A DNA stretch of 64,000 nucleotides from Ulota crispa (lineage: Eukaryota; Streptophyta; Bryopsida; Orthotrichales; Orthotrichaceae): assembly GCA_963920765.1 (NCBI GenBank), contig OY987242.1:27366002-27430001 (forward strand), given 5' to 3'. The notes under the pieces were generated by a model. It was not told the DNA's origin and did no database searches. It worked only from the letters and a program-made list of their open reading frames with translations. The translations under genes were made by a program, and so were the position numbers. Shown piece by piece: positions 49,096-60,246 of this stretch. The first letter of the stretch is position 1. Each line of letters begins with the position of its first letter.

Positions 49096-49561
49096 TTCAA
49101 AAGTGAGTGTTGTAGTTGATCAAACTAGGGACATAGGAGGATCTACTTGACGTCTTAGTTGTTGTGTTTTATGCTGTGTTTGATGCTGTTTTGTATTTAT
49201 TAAACATGACAACCTCGATCAATACCAAGGTACACAATTTTTATAAAAAGAGACACAACGTTAAGAAGTCAAGACTTGATTCAACCTTCACTTGAAGTTT
49301 TGGATCCATCAAAAGCAATTTGTTTCTTTGAAATCATTGTCAGACTTCCCTAAAACAAGTGATTACCATACTTTTTAGGTGATTGGATTAGTCAACATTA
49401 GAAAGATGGAGCCAAAATTCAAACAACTTTATTTGGTCTCCTTTTTCATTCTTTTTCTATTGAAACTTTCAAGGCTTGGAATTATGGCCTCAATTTGTGA
49501 CTAAAAAAATCCTTTAGACACAAGAGAAATGACTATGTCATACCTTAATTACAATGAACGC

Positions 49562-49866
49562 TTAACCCCTAAATGCTAGAGTGGTTACCGTGGTTGCTCC
49601 TCTATAGTAGCACTATTATGGTGTGGCAAGTGTTTGCTTTTTATAATATTATTTACAAAATTTGTAGACTGAAGTCTTCTCACAATTTGAGTTACCATAA
49701 ATATGCATTCAATGAGGTAATATTTTTTCCCTCCATGATATACCATGTTGAGGTGATCACTTCTATAAAAGAAACAATTGAAATACAAGTTTTTTCCATC
49801 ATTTTAATAGTTTTTTAAAAAATATGTAGAAAATGAAACCCATTAGCCTCAACCTTTATGGGTTAA
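49562..49866. mobile_element. piggyBac-like MITE, short class
   Basis: TTAACCCCTAAATGCTAGAG to ...AACCTTTATGGGTTAA. Its right TTAA is shared with the class A element that follows. Confidence 0.7.
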
Positions 49867-50816
49867 CGCTCAAAGGCCCAAGTGGCCCCTCAAGGGCCAA
49901 GTGGGATTTGGGCATGTGCCTATGGCTAAACTACTTTATGTGATTTTTTGAAACTTTTATGGAAGATGGGGAATTCAAAGATCTACGTGGGTATCTAATT
50001 TTTTCTTCACTTTGACATTTATTGAAGAAGTTATGCATGAATAATTGAAAAACAAAAGAGGAACGGGCAGCCCAAAAAAAAATAGTGTTTTTTTTAAATA
50101 AAAATTTGAAATTGGTTCTTTAGATTTTTATATATGTGAGAAGCTTTGAATCATTGAATTCTGATTGATGAGATAAAAGTTATTTCAAGTTTTAGTTTGC
50201 GGGTAGATATGGGACTCCCAAACCTCCATTCATTTATTTCCTTTTGCCCCTTGTAATATTTGGTGCTTTACTTTTTTGAGCTCTTTGTGTATTTGTTTTT
50301 TGAAATTTTTTTTCCAAGTTGTAGTAGACTAAAAATTCCTTGGTTTTCACCATTTGGATCATAGTAATTCAGATTTCTATATTTTACATAAATCCTCCAA
50401 TTTTGCCTAGTGTATATGCAAATTTCATGACCTTACAGCATTGCAAGATTTTACAAATTATGATTCACACCTCCAATTCATTTGAAAATTCTCCCACACA
50501 TACATAACTTGATCTTCTACATGGGAAAAAAAACTTCAGCTTTGCATTTTTTTTGATATAGGAGTGGTCAAAGGCTTCTAAAAATTTTGGGTAGCAAGGA
50601 AAATAACTTTTTTTTTCACTTTAGATGTCAACATCTCACTCATGTACATCCAACATGAGCTAGTTTTTTTTCTCACAAGTACCTCCCATAGTCTAGAGTA
50701 AGATCTTACGATTGGATTTCCAAAAATAATAATTTCCTACCATTCTACTTATTCCCCAAAAAGTGACAGTTTTCAATGACTTTCATAGAAAAAATGGCTT
50801 GGACCTTTTGGGGTAG
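49863..50816 (+). mobile_element. piggyBac-like MITE, class A
   Basis: TTAACGCTCAAAGGCCCAAG to ...GGACCTTTTGGGGTAG (right TTAA lost). Class A blocks are present throughout (gaaacttttatggaagatgg; tttgcgggtagatatgggac). Confidence 0.8.
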
Positions 50817-51112
50817 TTTTTGAAACTGTATGTGTTAAAAAATTGGTACAAGTTTTGATGTCCTTAACTCTTAGTGTAAATAGCCCCTTTACATAACACA
50901 TGGAACATATCATGTAATGTTTGGAGAGATTTTAAGCTTTACCAGCAAAAATCTAACATTTCTCATTTTTCAACCTATTTTTGAAGTACATGCACTTGAA
51001 GTTGCCTACATCTATACTCCATTCTAGATTTTTTTTTTGAAAATCTAGCCAATAAGTTTTAAACAGATTCAAATTCCAATAGTTTTTTTGTGCTATTTGT
51101 TTGGCTGACTTA

Positions 51113-51239
51113 AGGGTATGTTCATACTTGGTGTTAGGAGGGATATTAACAATATGAATGCAATCTAAAGGTGTATCCAAATGCATCTAATTTTTCTTAG
51201 CTATTACCCCTCTTAAGACCTAGTGTGAACATACGCTTT
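51113..51239. mobile_element. Small MITE with AAGGGTATGTTCATAC ends
   Basis: aagggtatgttcatacttgg on the left and the inverse ...ctagtgtgaacatacgcttt on the right, enclosing about 60 bp. Confidence 0.65.
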
Positions 51240-51281
51240 ATTATCATTAGGATCTCCTCGTTCATTGGACATGAGTGCAAG

Positions 51282-52233
51282 TTAATCCCTAAAGGCCCAA
51301 GCATTTTTCTATAGTGAAAGTCACTGTTAACTGTCACTTTGGGGGGATTTAGTAGAAAAGTAGGAAATAAAGTTTGTTTTGCAAATCCAACCATAGGATC
51401 TTGCCTTAAACTAGAAGAGGTACTTGTGGGAAAAAATGAGGTCATTCTAGATGGAGAGGAGGGAGATACTTACATCTAAAGTGAAAAAAAAGGTTTCTTT
51501 TTGTGCTGTCCAAAAAACTTCAAAAGCCTTTGTCCACACTTACATGAAAAAAATTGCTCTACATAAAGTTCAAGTTTATTTTTTCCATGTAGCAGACCAA
51601 GTTAGGTATGTGTGGGAGAATTTTCAAATCAATTGGAACTATACAACACATGGGGGAAAATAGTAAGTAAAATGAAGTAGAGAATGAGTCAAATCACTAA
51701 ATTGTTAAGAATTTAATTATTCAAATGAAAAAATGAAAATCCCAATGGTTATAATGTTGTGATAAACAATATACTTTCTTAGGTTTAGTTTTTTTTCAAA
51801 ATATTAAAAATTGTGGAAAATAAATGACTTCAAAGTTTATTTTAGAGTAGAGAATCCATAACTGCCCACAAACTAAAAACATCTCATAACTTTCATCTCA
51901 TTGATTGAAGGTGAATGATTCAAAGCTTCCCACATTTAAAAAAATCTAAAGAACCAATTTCAGATTTCTATTTTTAGAAAATACAAAATTTTAAGAAGTT
52001 TTTGGGCTACCCGGATTGCCCTCCCTCCTCCAGACAACAAAAATTCTTGCATAACTTCTTTGTCAAATGTTAGAATGATGAAAAAATTAGATTCCCGGAT
52101 AGATCTTGGAATTCTTCACCTCCAGTAAAAATTTTAAAAAATCACAAAAACTAAATTAGCTATATGTACATGCTCAAAATCTCAACTGTCCCCCGCGGGG
52201 ACAACTGGGGACAACTGGGCCTTTAGGGGTTAA
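51282..52233 (-). mobile_element. piggyBac-like MITE, class A, inverted
   Basis: TTAATCCCTAAAGGCCCAAG to ...GGGCCTTTAGGGGTTAA. It reads class A in reverse (gtcccccgcggggac at the right). An 'acaactggggacaactgggc' duplication lies near the right end. Confidence 0.85.
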
Positions 52234-52807
52234 AACACTGATATTACAACAGCTGCACAGAATCTGCTTAGGCTTAGTTTGCAGGTTTAAAGCCTTTATA
52301 ATTGAATTGTTTTATTTGAGCTGTTATATAGAGTTATTGACTGCAGAGGTGGCAGCATTTATTGCTTTCCTAAATGCCAGAATGCTGGTTAGAAATTGTT
52401 CAGGCTTGGCAAATGTGGCAGTGTTTGTGGTTTTCAAAATTTTCATGTACGGAACTGACAGCATCAAGTTGAATTGAAGGAGTACTACCACCTAGGCTAC
52501 CACAATTAAGGAACACTCTTGCAGAAACGAATAGCTTATGCAGAATCTTAGCATTTTGGGTTGGATATGATGTTTAAGGGTTAAGGTACATACATTTATT
52601 CAATTTAGATGAAATCCATTTGAATATTGTAAGCAACGGTTACAAGTGCTCAAAATCAACTATTAGAGTTTTGAAATCTATGGTTCGATTTCAATGTTGC
52701 AATTGTGAACATTTTGAAATGAATGTGGAGCAGGGAATGCTTAGCCGTGAGTTGAGAGCACTAAGTCTAGATTTTCTTTGTCAAGACAATAAATTTCATC
52801 AATAATC

Positions 52808-53140
52808 CATTAGGAAAAATATGGGCCTCAACAAGGCCCTGAGTTTGGGAGGGTTCCTAGTCATGGGAACCCAATTCCAAGTAAAATCATGCACACGTTG
52901 ACGTGGCACTATTGGTGCCACATCAGCTTTTTTGATTTTTTTAATTTAAAAAAAATCATATAATCATAAAATCAAAAAAGTTTCTTATTTTTTTTCAGAC
53001 TTTTTTTTGATATTTCAGATTTTGTTAATTAATTTTTTCTAACCATCAGCAAGGGTTGGTTCCCCACATTGGGAACAAAAAGTATGGAGGGCTCAAATCG
53101 TTTATAAAGGCCTTATTGAGGCCCCATATTTTTCCTAATG
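52808..53140. mobile_element. MITE with ATTAGGAAAAATATGGGCCTC ends
   Basis: cattaggaaaaatatgggcc at the left and the inverse ...ccccatatttttcctaatg at the right. Internal 'aaggcc' blocks are also mirrored. The interior is T-rich. Confidence 0.8.
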
Positions 53141-53417
53141 CTATATATAAGGTTCTCTAATTGTGCATTTTTAACTTTCATCTCTCAAAAAAATTCCTAT
53201 TTTTTAAGTTTTATCATTAACTTTGAGCTCAAAATTGGTCTCAACTCATGTAATCTTGGCTCATTGCTCATAGGCTCACCATTTTATGCTCACAAAATAA
53301 CATTACCCAATGTGTAGCATACTCCAATGAGTATCTGTTTTTTTTTAATCTAGACTTATAATAGCATGTTTGCTTTTTGATGATAATTCTACCTAATTGT
53401 ATTTGTTAAACATCACC

Positions 53418-54017
53418 TTAAACCCTAAAGGTTTGTTGTCTCCTCAAGGGACAAATGGAATTTTGAGCACGTACCCATGGTTAAACTACTTTGTATGAAA
53501 TTATGAAACTCTTATTGAAGGTGGGGAATGCAAAATTCTATGAAGGCAACTAATTTTTTCTTCTTTCCAACATTTGACAAAGAAATTTTGCAAGAAAAAT
53601 ATCAAAACTAGGAGAAGAGGGGCAGCATAGGCAGTTTGGATAGCCCAGAAAACTTCTTCAAAAATTATGCTTTTTTTAGTAAATTTGAAATTGGTTCTTT
53701 AGATTTACATATTAGATTATTAGTGGGAAGAATTGAATCATTCAATTTCAAAGTTTTATGTTAAAAAAATGTAAATTTTAAAAATACTTTTGGGCTGCCC
53801 AAACTACCCCACCTCTCTAAGTTTTGATAAATTTTTGCATAGCTTCTTTGTCAAATGTCAAAATGAAGAAAAAATTAGATGCCCATATAAACTTTTGCAT
53901 TCCCCACCTTCACTAAGAATTTCAAAAAATCACACAAAATAGTTTAGCCATGGGTACAAGCCCAAGATCCCACTTGTCCCCTGAGGCCTAAGGGAACAAC
54001 AGTCCTTTAGGGTTTAA
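53418..54017. mobile_element. piggyBac-like foldback made of two class A left ends
   Basis: TTAAACCCTAAAGGTTTGTT to ...AGTCCTTTAGGGTTTAA. Both halves carry class A left-end text in opposite orientation (acccatggttaaactacttt and aaatagtttagccatgggta), so the element is a palindromic derivative. Confidence 0.75.
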
Positions 54018-54292
54018 GACATTTGAGTTCTAGTTTCTTCTTCTTGTTTTTTTAGTTTTGTGTAAATAGAATCATGGAATACCCAACTTGTAATGAAGTC
54101 ATGCAACTTGAATGCGACAAGGTCCTACGCTCTTTTGTGTGTGAAGCTAAAATTTCCCATTTTCAATTATTCAACCAATCAAATCTTGGGAATTGGATTT
54201 AACAAGACTGAGGACCAAACAAACAATACTCCCAAGTATATAATTGAGGACCAACCATCTCAATTGCATATTTTACAATTAGCTCAAGGGAA

Positions 54293-54703
54293 TTGATATA
54301 TGTACCACACCCTTTTTACTATTCTACCACACCTACTAAGTGTGGCTAATATTTATGATATTATAATAGGTATGGATCAAGGACAAAGCATCACTAAATT
54401 GAAAATATAATCTGATATAGAAGTTGTAACTTGAGCTTTACTTTTTAGCTCTAAAATCTCATTTATAGTATTGATTCAAAGATCTAAATTAAACTTAGTA
54501 TAATTTGGATTTTTTAATTGTTACTGTGAACAAATTTTGGAGCTACAAAACCAAAGTTGAAGTTGCAACTTCTATATCAAGTTATATTTTTAATTTAGTG
54601 ATGCTATATCCATGATCCACGCCTACTATAATATCATAAATATTGACCTTATATAATAGGTGTGGTAGAATAGTAAAAAGGGTGTGGTACACATATCAAT
54701 CCT
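54293..54703. mobile_element. Long-TIR MITE (ATTGATATRTGYACCACACCC family), copy 3
   Basis: attgatatatgtaccacacc on the left and the inverse ...ggtgtggtacacatatcaat on the right. The arms extend through 'tttttactattctaccaca'. The interior differs from the other copies. Confidence 0.85.
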
Positions 54704-55225
54704 TGAGCTCAAATGACTAAAAGAGTTTGGCGCTAAAAATCTAAAAAGCAATGTGATAGTTACATTGTTTGTTGCAAAATAAATAAGCATTTTTTGCTAA
54801 ATTTAGCCAGTAGTTTGTGCCAAACTGCCACCACAGGAGAGGCTAATAATGAATGAGAGTCAGGTTGTAACAGTGATCCCAAATGTGATTTTAAGAATTT
54901 CTTCATGTGGCTAAATTATGTTAAAATGCTTTAAAAACTCAAATTCCTCACTATGCTATTCTTTTGTTTTTGTAGCAATTTTAGAAATTCTGCCAAAAGT
55001 AGCCACACCCTTAAACACGGGGACACTGGGTTGTAGTACAAATGGAGAATGTAAAAGTTCTGTACTTTCATGGCGCAGCAAAATTTATGGTACCGCAGGG
55101 TTCAGAAATGACATCTTCTGAGTCCTGACCTAAAAGTGCAGGCCTTTATAATCTGGACAATGAATGATTTCAAGCTATTTGACATAGATGAATTGCATCC
55201 ATGTAATATTTGTGTGTTCTTCAAA

Positions 55226-55635
55226 TACTGTAGGTTGAGAGCAGATTCGGCATAAAATAATTCCTCAAAATTTTGCCCAATTATTCCATAAATTATTCTT
55301 CAAAAATTTTCAATGTCAAACAAATCAAAAAATTGAAATGCCAAATAATATAAAAGACATTAAGCTTAGCTAAGAGGGGAAGTTTAAGGTTGATTCCAAG
55401 AGGGCTCAATCTACTGCAAATTTTATACCAAGGGCTAATTTTAGAAGGTGGAAGATGCTTAGGGAAAAGGCTTAATTCTACTAGAAAATTTGGTTGAATA
55501 CCAAATAATAACAACTTTTCTGAAAGTGCCCAATCTTGGTTAATTACAATTACAAAAGCAGATGCCGAAGTTGTTTTTTCTCAAAAAATAATTGATTCGG
55601 CACAGACGTGTGAATTGGCTCTCAACCTATAGTAT
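55226..55635. mobile_element. MITE with ATACTRTAGGTTGAGAGC ends
   Basis: atactgtaggttgagagcag at the left; inverse ...gctctcaacctatagtat at the right. 'gattcggca' is also mirrored. Confidence 0.75.
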
Positions 55636-56232
55636 GTGACAAATTTTGTCATTGAGTGTCTTCATTACTTTTGAAGCAAGTCTTTGAATCAATCCATGTT
55701 GAGGTGGACAAAAAAAACTAGCAAAAATAAAGATACTGTTTCTAGTATCTTCTAAGGCTATTACTCATTCTGTCTCAAAAACTCCAAACACATGCTTTGT
55801 CCTACCAAGTATTGTTTGGAATTGAAGCATATCTAATATAGCTATAATAAGATAAAATGAGATCTCATTGGAAATATAGCATTTTCCTTAAAATCATTGT
55901 GGCCTACACTAAGAAATTTGTTATGTCTTAACTCTTGATGTATTTCTTTTCTTTTGACAAAATTTCTAATATGCTAAAATCATCGTCGACATGGTCAAAT
56001 GCTAGGCGTGAAATACAAAGAAAAGAAATAAAAGTCACGTTGCAATGTGACATTTTCATGTATTCAATGTTGTGAGAATCATAGAAGTACATTGCCCTTG
56101 GCCTATGTATAATTCCCAACAGTTGAGACATAAATATGTTCCCCACCTCCCCTATTGTCAAAGGAAGAATGCTGAACTCAACCACATTTTTGTTGATTTT
56201 TGTATTTGTCTACCAACTAATGCTTTTATAAC

Positions 56233-56451
56233 TTAACCCGTAAATGTCCCATGGCTATAGTAGATACGCTACCATATAATTAGCATTTATTACCAACAAG
56301 AAGTTTTAATTTGGAATTACAAATATCTCACTTTGTAAAATAATGGTCTATATTCTAATTTCTTTGTTGAGACATAGATCCATTCCAAATACAAGAAAAA
56401 CACCTTGTACTGTACAAGTTGCAAAGGCCCTTTCAGACGTTTAGGGGTTGA
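56233..56451. mobile_element. piggyBac-like MITE, class E
   Basis: TTAACCCGTAAATGTCCCAT to ...GACGTTTAGGGGTTGA. Interior 'cttctttgttgag' and 'caaatacaagaaaaacac' match the other class E copies. Confidence 0.75.
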
Positions 56452-56539
56452 AAAAAATTGTAAAAAGACATGATTTTTTTTTTATAAAATTCTCTCATTG
56501 TTGGATATTTTGAACGTACACCACCAATTTGAAGTTATA

Positions 56540-56721
56540 AGGTAGGAACACCCAATATCAATCATGTACCTAATGGCGTCACTATGAATACAAGGTGATC
56601 ATTTGAAAACTCAAATCTAAATATGCCATAGATAATTGACATACCTAAATTTTACCTCTCAAAAGATCATCTTGTGTACATAGTGACGCCATTAGATACA
56701 TAATCGGTATTGGGTATACCT
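56540..56721. mobile_element. Hairpin MITE with AGGTAGGAACACCCAATA ends
   Basis: aggtaggaacacccaatatc and its inverse ...ggtattgggtatacct, with arms that continue through 'ctaatggcgtcactatg' / 'catagtgacgccattag'. Confidence 0.8.
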
Positions 56722-57731
56722 GTGTCATTGTCTCAACTGCAAGATGCTGTATCCATGTTGTAACTGCCGTTTTAGTGCTATGCCTTGTTTGCCTAAAAAT
56801 CTAATGATAAGTGAGATGTCCAGCTCTTCATGCATTTTGGCACATTGTCGTAACCAGGGCACAAAGTACTGTACTGTACAGTAAGTTAAAGTCAAAACTT
56901 AAGGGTGGATCTGGTGAAGTATAACACTGATAGTCCTCTCCATTTGTATGATGGAAAACAGCGACTCCATTAATTGACCACGACAATTACAACCTCTTCC
57001 AACCACAAAGGTTGACCAAGATCTTTGTTCAAGCGCCCCCAGTAAATCTCCTTCTCTCATAGGAATGAACCGCGCGACGTTAAATCGAGCCCACGCAAGT
57101 GGGCCAAGCCTACGTGGACTTTGGGGCAAGACAAGGGCCCGGCTGCCCGAAAACGACCCCGTTCTGTGTCAAATCCCGTCAGGCCCCTTTGTCCTGCGCA
57201 ATACGGCTCTTGTCACACCCTTGTCAGACTCTTGCGCCCTGCACAATATACTCTGTCAGCTCTATTGACAAAACAACTTGTAAGGGAGTGGGGATTTATC
57301 CCACATTGTTTGGCATTGTGGGTGAGGTACTTTGGGTACAAGAAGTACCACTTGAAAGAGAAGAAACACACATTCAATTGCATTTCTCTCTAAGCAAAAA
57401 TCTACACCAAGAGCAAGAATTACCAAGCATCGCAATCTACAAAGTTTTCACCCTTGCAAAGCTTCACAAACTACTTGATACAAATTTCAACAAGTCTTCA
57501 AATTGTATTCAAATTGTATGTATGTGATAATGTCACAAAAAGTGGAGATGTGATATTATAGAGGTCAAGATGTGATATTACAAAGGTCACTATGAATGTA
57601 TCTACAATATCACACAAAGTGAAGAAGTGATATTAAAGAGGTTACGCTATGATACTATAGTGATATTAAAGAGGTTAGGATGTGATATTAACAAGGCTAG
57701 GCTGTGATATTAACGAGGCTAGGCTCTGATA

Positions 57732-57974
57732 TTAACCCTTAAAGGTTGGGGCTACTATTATACATACTTTGTATGGTGCTGTATAACTAGCATTTGCTAC
57801 CAACAATTTTTTTATAATTTAGGATCTTGACTACCTCACAAGAACATCATTGATATATGTTCTAACTTCTTTGTTGATCTCAAATGTAATAAAGGTGTGG
57901 ATGCACTCCAAATACAAGAAAAATATATCATATTGTATTGGCCGCAAAGGGTTGCCTTGTCCTTTAGGGGTTAA
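57732..57974. mobile_element. piggyBac-like MITE, class E, with visible empty site in the partner arm
   Basis: TTAACCCTTAAAGGTTGGGG to ...GTCCTTTAGGGGTTAA. The left arm of the large inverted repeat reads ...CTCTGATATTAA, the element, then TTAAAGAGAATAGTG. The right arm, inverted, reads CTCTGATATTAAAAAGACTT with a single TTAA (58908-58911). Confidence 0.9.
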
Positions 57975-58510
57975 AGAGAATAGTGTTGCTACTAAGGATA
58001 ATACTCAAATCTCAATGATTTCTGTAGCATCATAGCCTAGTCTCTTTAATATCACAGCCTAGTCTCTTTAATATCACAACCTAGTTTCTTTAATATCACA
58101 GCCTAGTCTTGTAATGGCTTTTAGTTCCTAAATCACCTTGACTAGTTAATTCTCTCCCTCTTCGGAGCAATCAACAATCCCTACAGTATTGTAGCAAACA
58201 AATATAGATACAACTAGCAAGAAACATGAGAGGAGTGGAATGAATCAAATACGACATGGAACCTTGACAACTTCGTATTAACAAGAGATTGCTTAGGAAC
58301 ATTGTTACCTAAGCTAGGTTATATGCTAGGCGTTTGAACCCTAAGTTTCCAAGTTCTGTTATGCTAAGTTTCCCTATCTTGCTAAGGTAAGTTTCCTTGT
58401 CCGCACTCAAGCTGTCCTGCTACAATAAGTTTCCATGTCCTGCTACGGTAAGTTTCCTATCTTGCTCAAGTTGTTCTGCTATGGTAAGTTTCCTTGATTT
58501 GCTACTGTTG

Positions 58511-58842
58511 TTAAGGTAGGCGGCTCAAATCTGGAGCAAGCTCTAAAATGGAGCACTTCCTCAAATGTACTCATTTTGTATATGTTGTTTTTCATAGCCC
58601 TTCAATAATGTACAGTGCAATTACATTTGAGGAGGTGCTCCATTTTAGAGCCCTATGGCCTTTCCACTTCAAATAATCATAACTAATTCCACAAAGCTCC
58701 AAAAAACATGAAACAACTTGGGTTAGATGTCAATTCTTCTTGTCTTTCAAGGGAAGTTTACTGAAAATCATTTGAAGGAGTTTCACCTACCCAAAGTTCA
58801 GTTTCAGCCCTTAGGTGCTCCATTTATGAGCCTCCTACCTTA
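58511..58842. mobile_element. MITE with TAAGGTAGGNGGCTC ends, copy 2
   Basis: taaggtaggcggctcaaatc and its inverse ...tatgagcctcctacctta. The interior has mirrored 'ctctaaaatggagcac' / 'gtgctccattttagag' blocks. Confidence 0.8.
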
Positions 58843-59591
58843 TCTAGCTTGTTACTTGCCTTGCCCACAAGTGTCTAGAAGTTACAACACAGTCGCAACA
58901 AGTCTTTTTAATATCAGAGCCTAGCCTTGTTAATATCACAGCCTAGCCTTGTTAATATCACATCCTAACCTCTTTAATATCACTATAGTATCATAGCGTA
59001 ACCTCTTTAATATCACTTCTTCACTTTGTGTGATATTGTAGATACATTCATAGTGACCTTTGTAATATCACATCTTGACCTCTATAATATCACATCTCCA
59101 CTTTTTGTGACATTATCACATACATACAATTTGAATACAATTTGAAGACTTGTTGAAATTTGTATCAAGTAGTTTGTGAAGCTTTGCAAGGGTGAAAACT
59201 TTGTAGATTGTGATGCTTGGTAATTCTTGCTCTTGGTGTAGATTTTTGCTTAGAGAGAAATGCAATTGAATGTGTGTTTCTTCTCTTTCAAGTGGTACTT
59301 CTTGTACCCAAAGTACCTCACCCACAATGCCAAACAATGTGGGATAAATCCCCACTCCCTTACAAGTTGTTTTGTCAATAGAGCTGACAGAGTATATTGT
59401 GCAGGGCGCAAGAGTCTGACAAGGGTGTGACAAGAGCCGTATTGCGCAGGACAAAGGGGCCTGACGGGATTTGACACAGAACGGGGTCATTTTCGAGCAG
59501 CCGGGCCCTTGTCTTGCCCCAAAGTCCACGTAGGCTTGGCCCACTTGCGTGGGCTTGATTTAACATCGCGCAAATGAACTTGTTTTTGTAA

Positions 59592-60246
59592 GGGAATTTT
59601 TTATGGATACCCGTGAAGTTTGCTATATTTGTATAGATACCCCGGTTTTTCAGAAATTGCTCAAATACCCTTGGACCATAATTTGAGACGTTGGTTTAAG
59701 ATAAGAACACCCATAAGCGTTAATGTCCCCATAATCATCACCTCTGGAATTTTGGAAAATTTGTGGAAGTGAATAGATGTAATTACAAGAATGTACAACA
59801 TGTGAACATAAACCTTAATGTGTTGGTTATGGGTGCAATGGTAGTTTGCTCTTTAAAATTTCACAACTTATTCTCAGAGTATCCAAATAATACATTCAAA
59901 AGTGCAAACTTATTATTTTTCTAATCCTAATAGGATCCTATAATTTGCTAGCTGTTTATTCATGCTCATCATGTTCAAAACCCTTAAGTTGATGCTTATG
60001 GGTGCACCTACCTTAGTGATGCACGCTACTCCTTCATGACCAACGTCAAAGTACGGAGTGCAATAAAACACAAAAAGAAGCAACATGTGCACAAGGGAAA
60101 AAGAAGTGACATACACAATAGAACAAACGCCTGAAAATTATGGTACAAGGCTGGGTCCAAGGGTATTTGTGCAATTTCTGGAAAACCAAGGGTATCTATA
60201 CAAATATTACAAACTTCAGGGTATCCAACTATCCATAAAATTTTCC
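59592..60246. mobile_element. Mutator-like MITE related to 6594-7191
   Basis: gggaattttttatggatacc and its inverse ...gtatccaactatccataaaattttcc. Subterminal 'gtatagatacc' and 'caaatacccttgg' blocks are mirrored and are shared with 6594-7191. The flanking 9-mers no longer match. It contains the TAAGGTAG-family MITE at 59697-60016. Confidence 0.75.
59697..60016. mobile_element. MITE, TAAGGTAGGTACACCCATAAGC family, copy 3, nested
   Basis: taagataagaacacccataag on the left and the inverse ...gcttatgggtgcacctacctta on the right. The interior is the inverse of 28828-29152 (agtatccaaataatacattc). Confidence 0.8.

Larger units (their letters stand above)
57069..59571. repeat. 2.5-kb inverted repeat, about 665-bp arms, with minisatellite
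   Basis: 57069-57735 recurs almost exactly, inverted, at 58908-59571, so the same 142-residue open frame (MGQAYVDFGARQGPGC...) appears on both strands. That frame has no family features and I do not treat it as a gene. The inner part of each arm is a degenerate tandem array of 'gtgatattaacaaggctagg'. The middle (57975-58510) has further related arrays (agcctagtctctttaatatc; ggtaagtttccttgtcctgc). Confidence 0.85.

Noticed and set aside
57099-59544. The 142-codon frame MGQAYVDFG... on both strands
   Set aside because: It exists twice only because of the inverted repeat; no motif or codon signal supports a protein.
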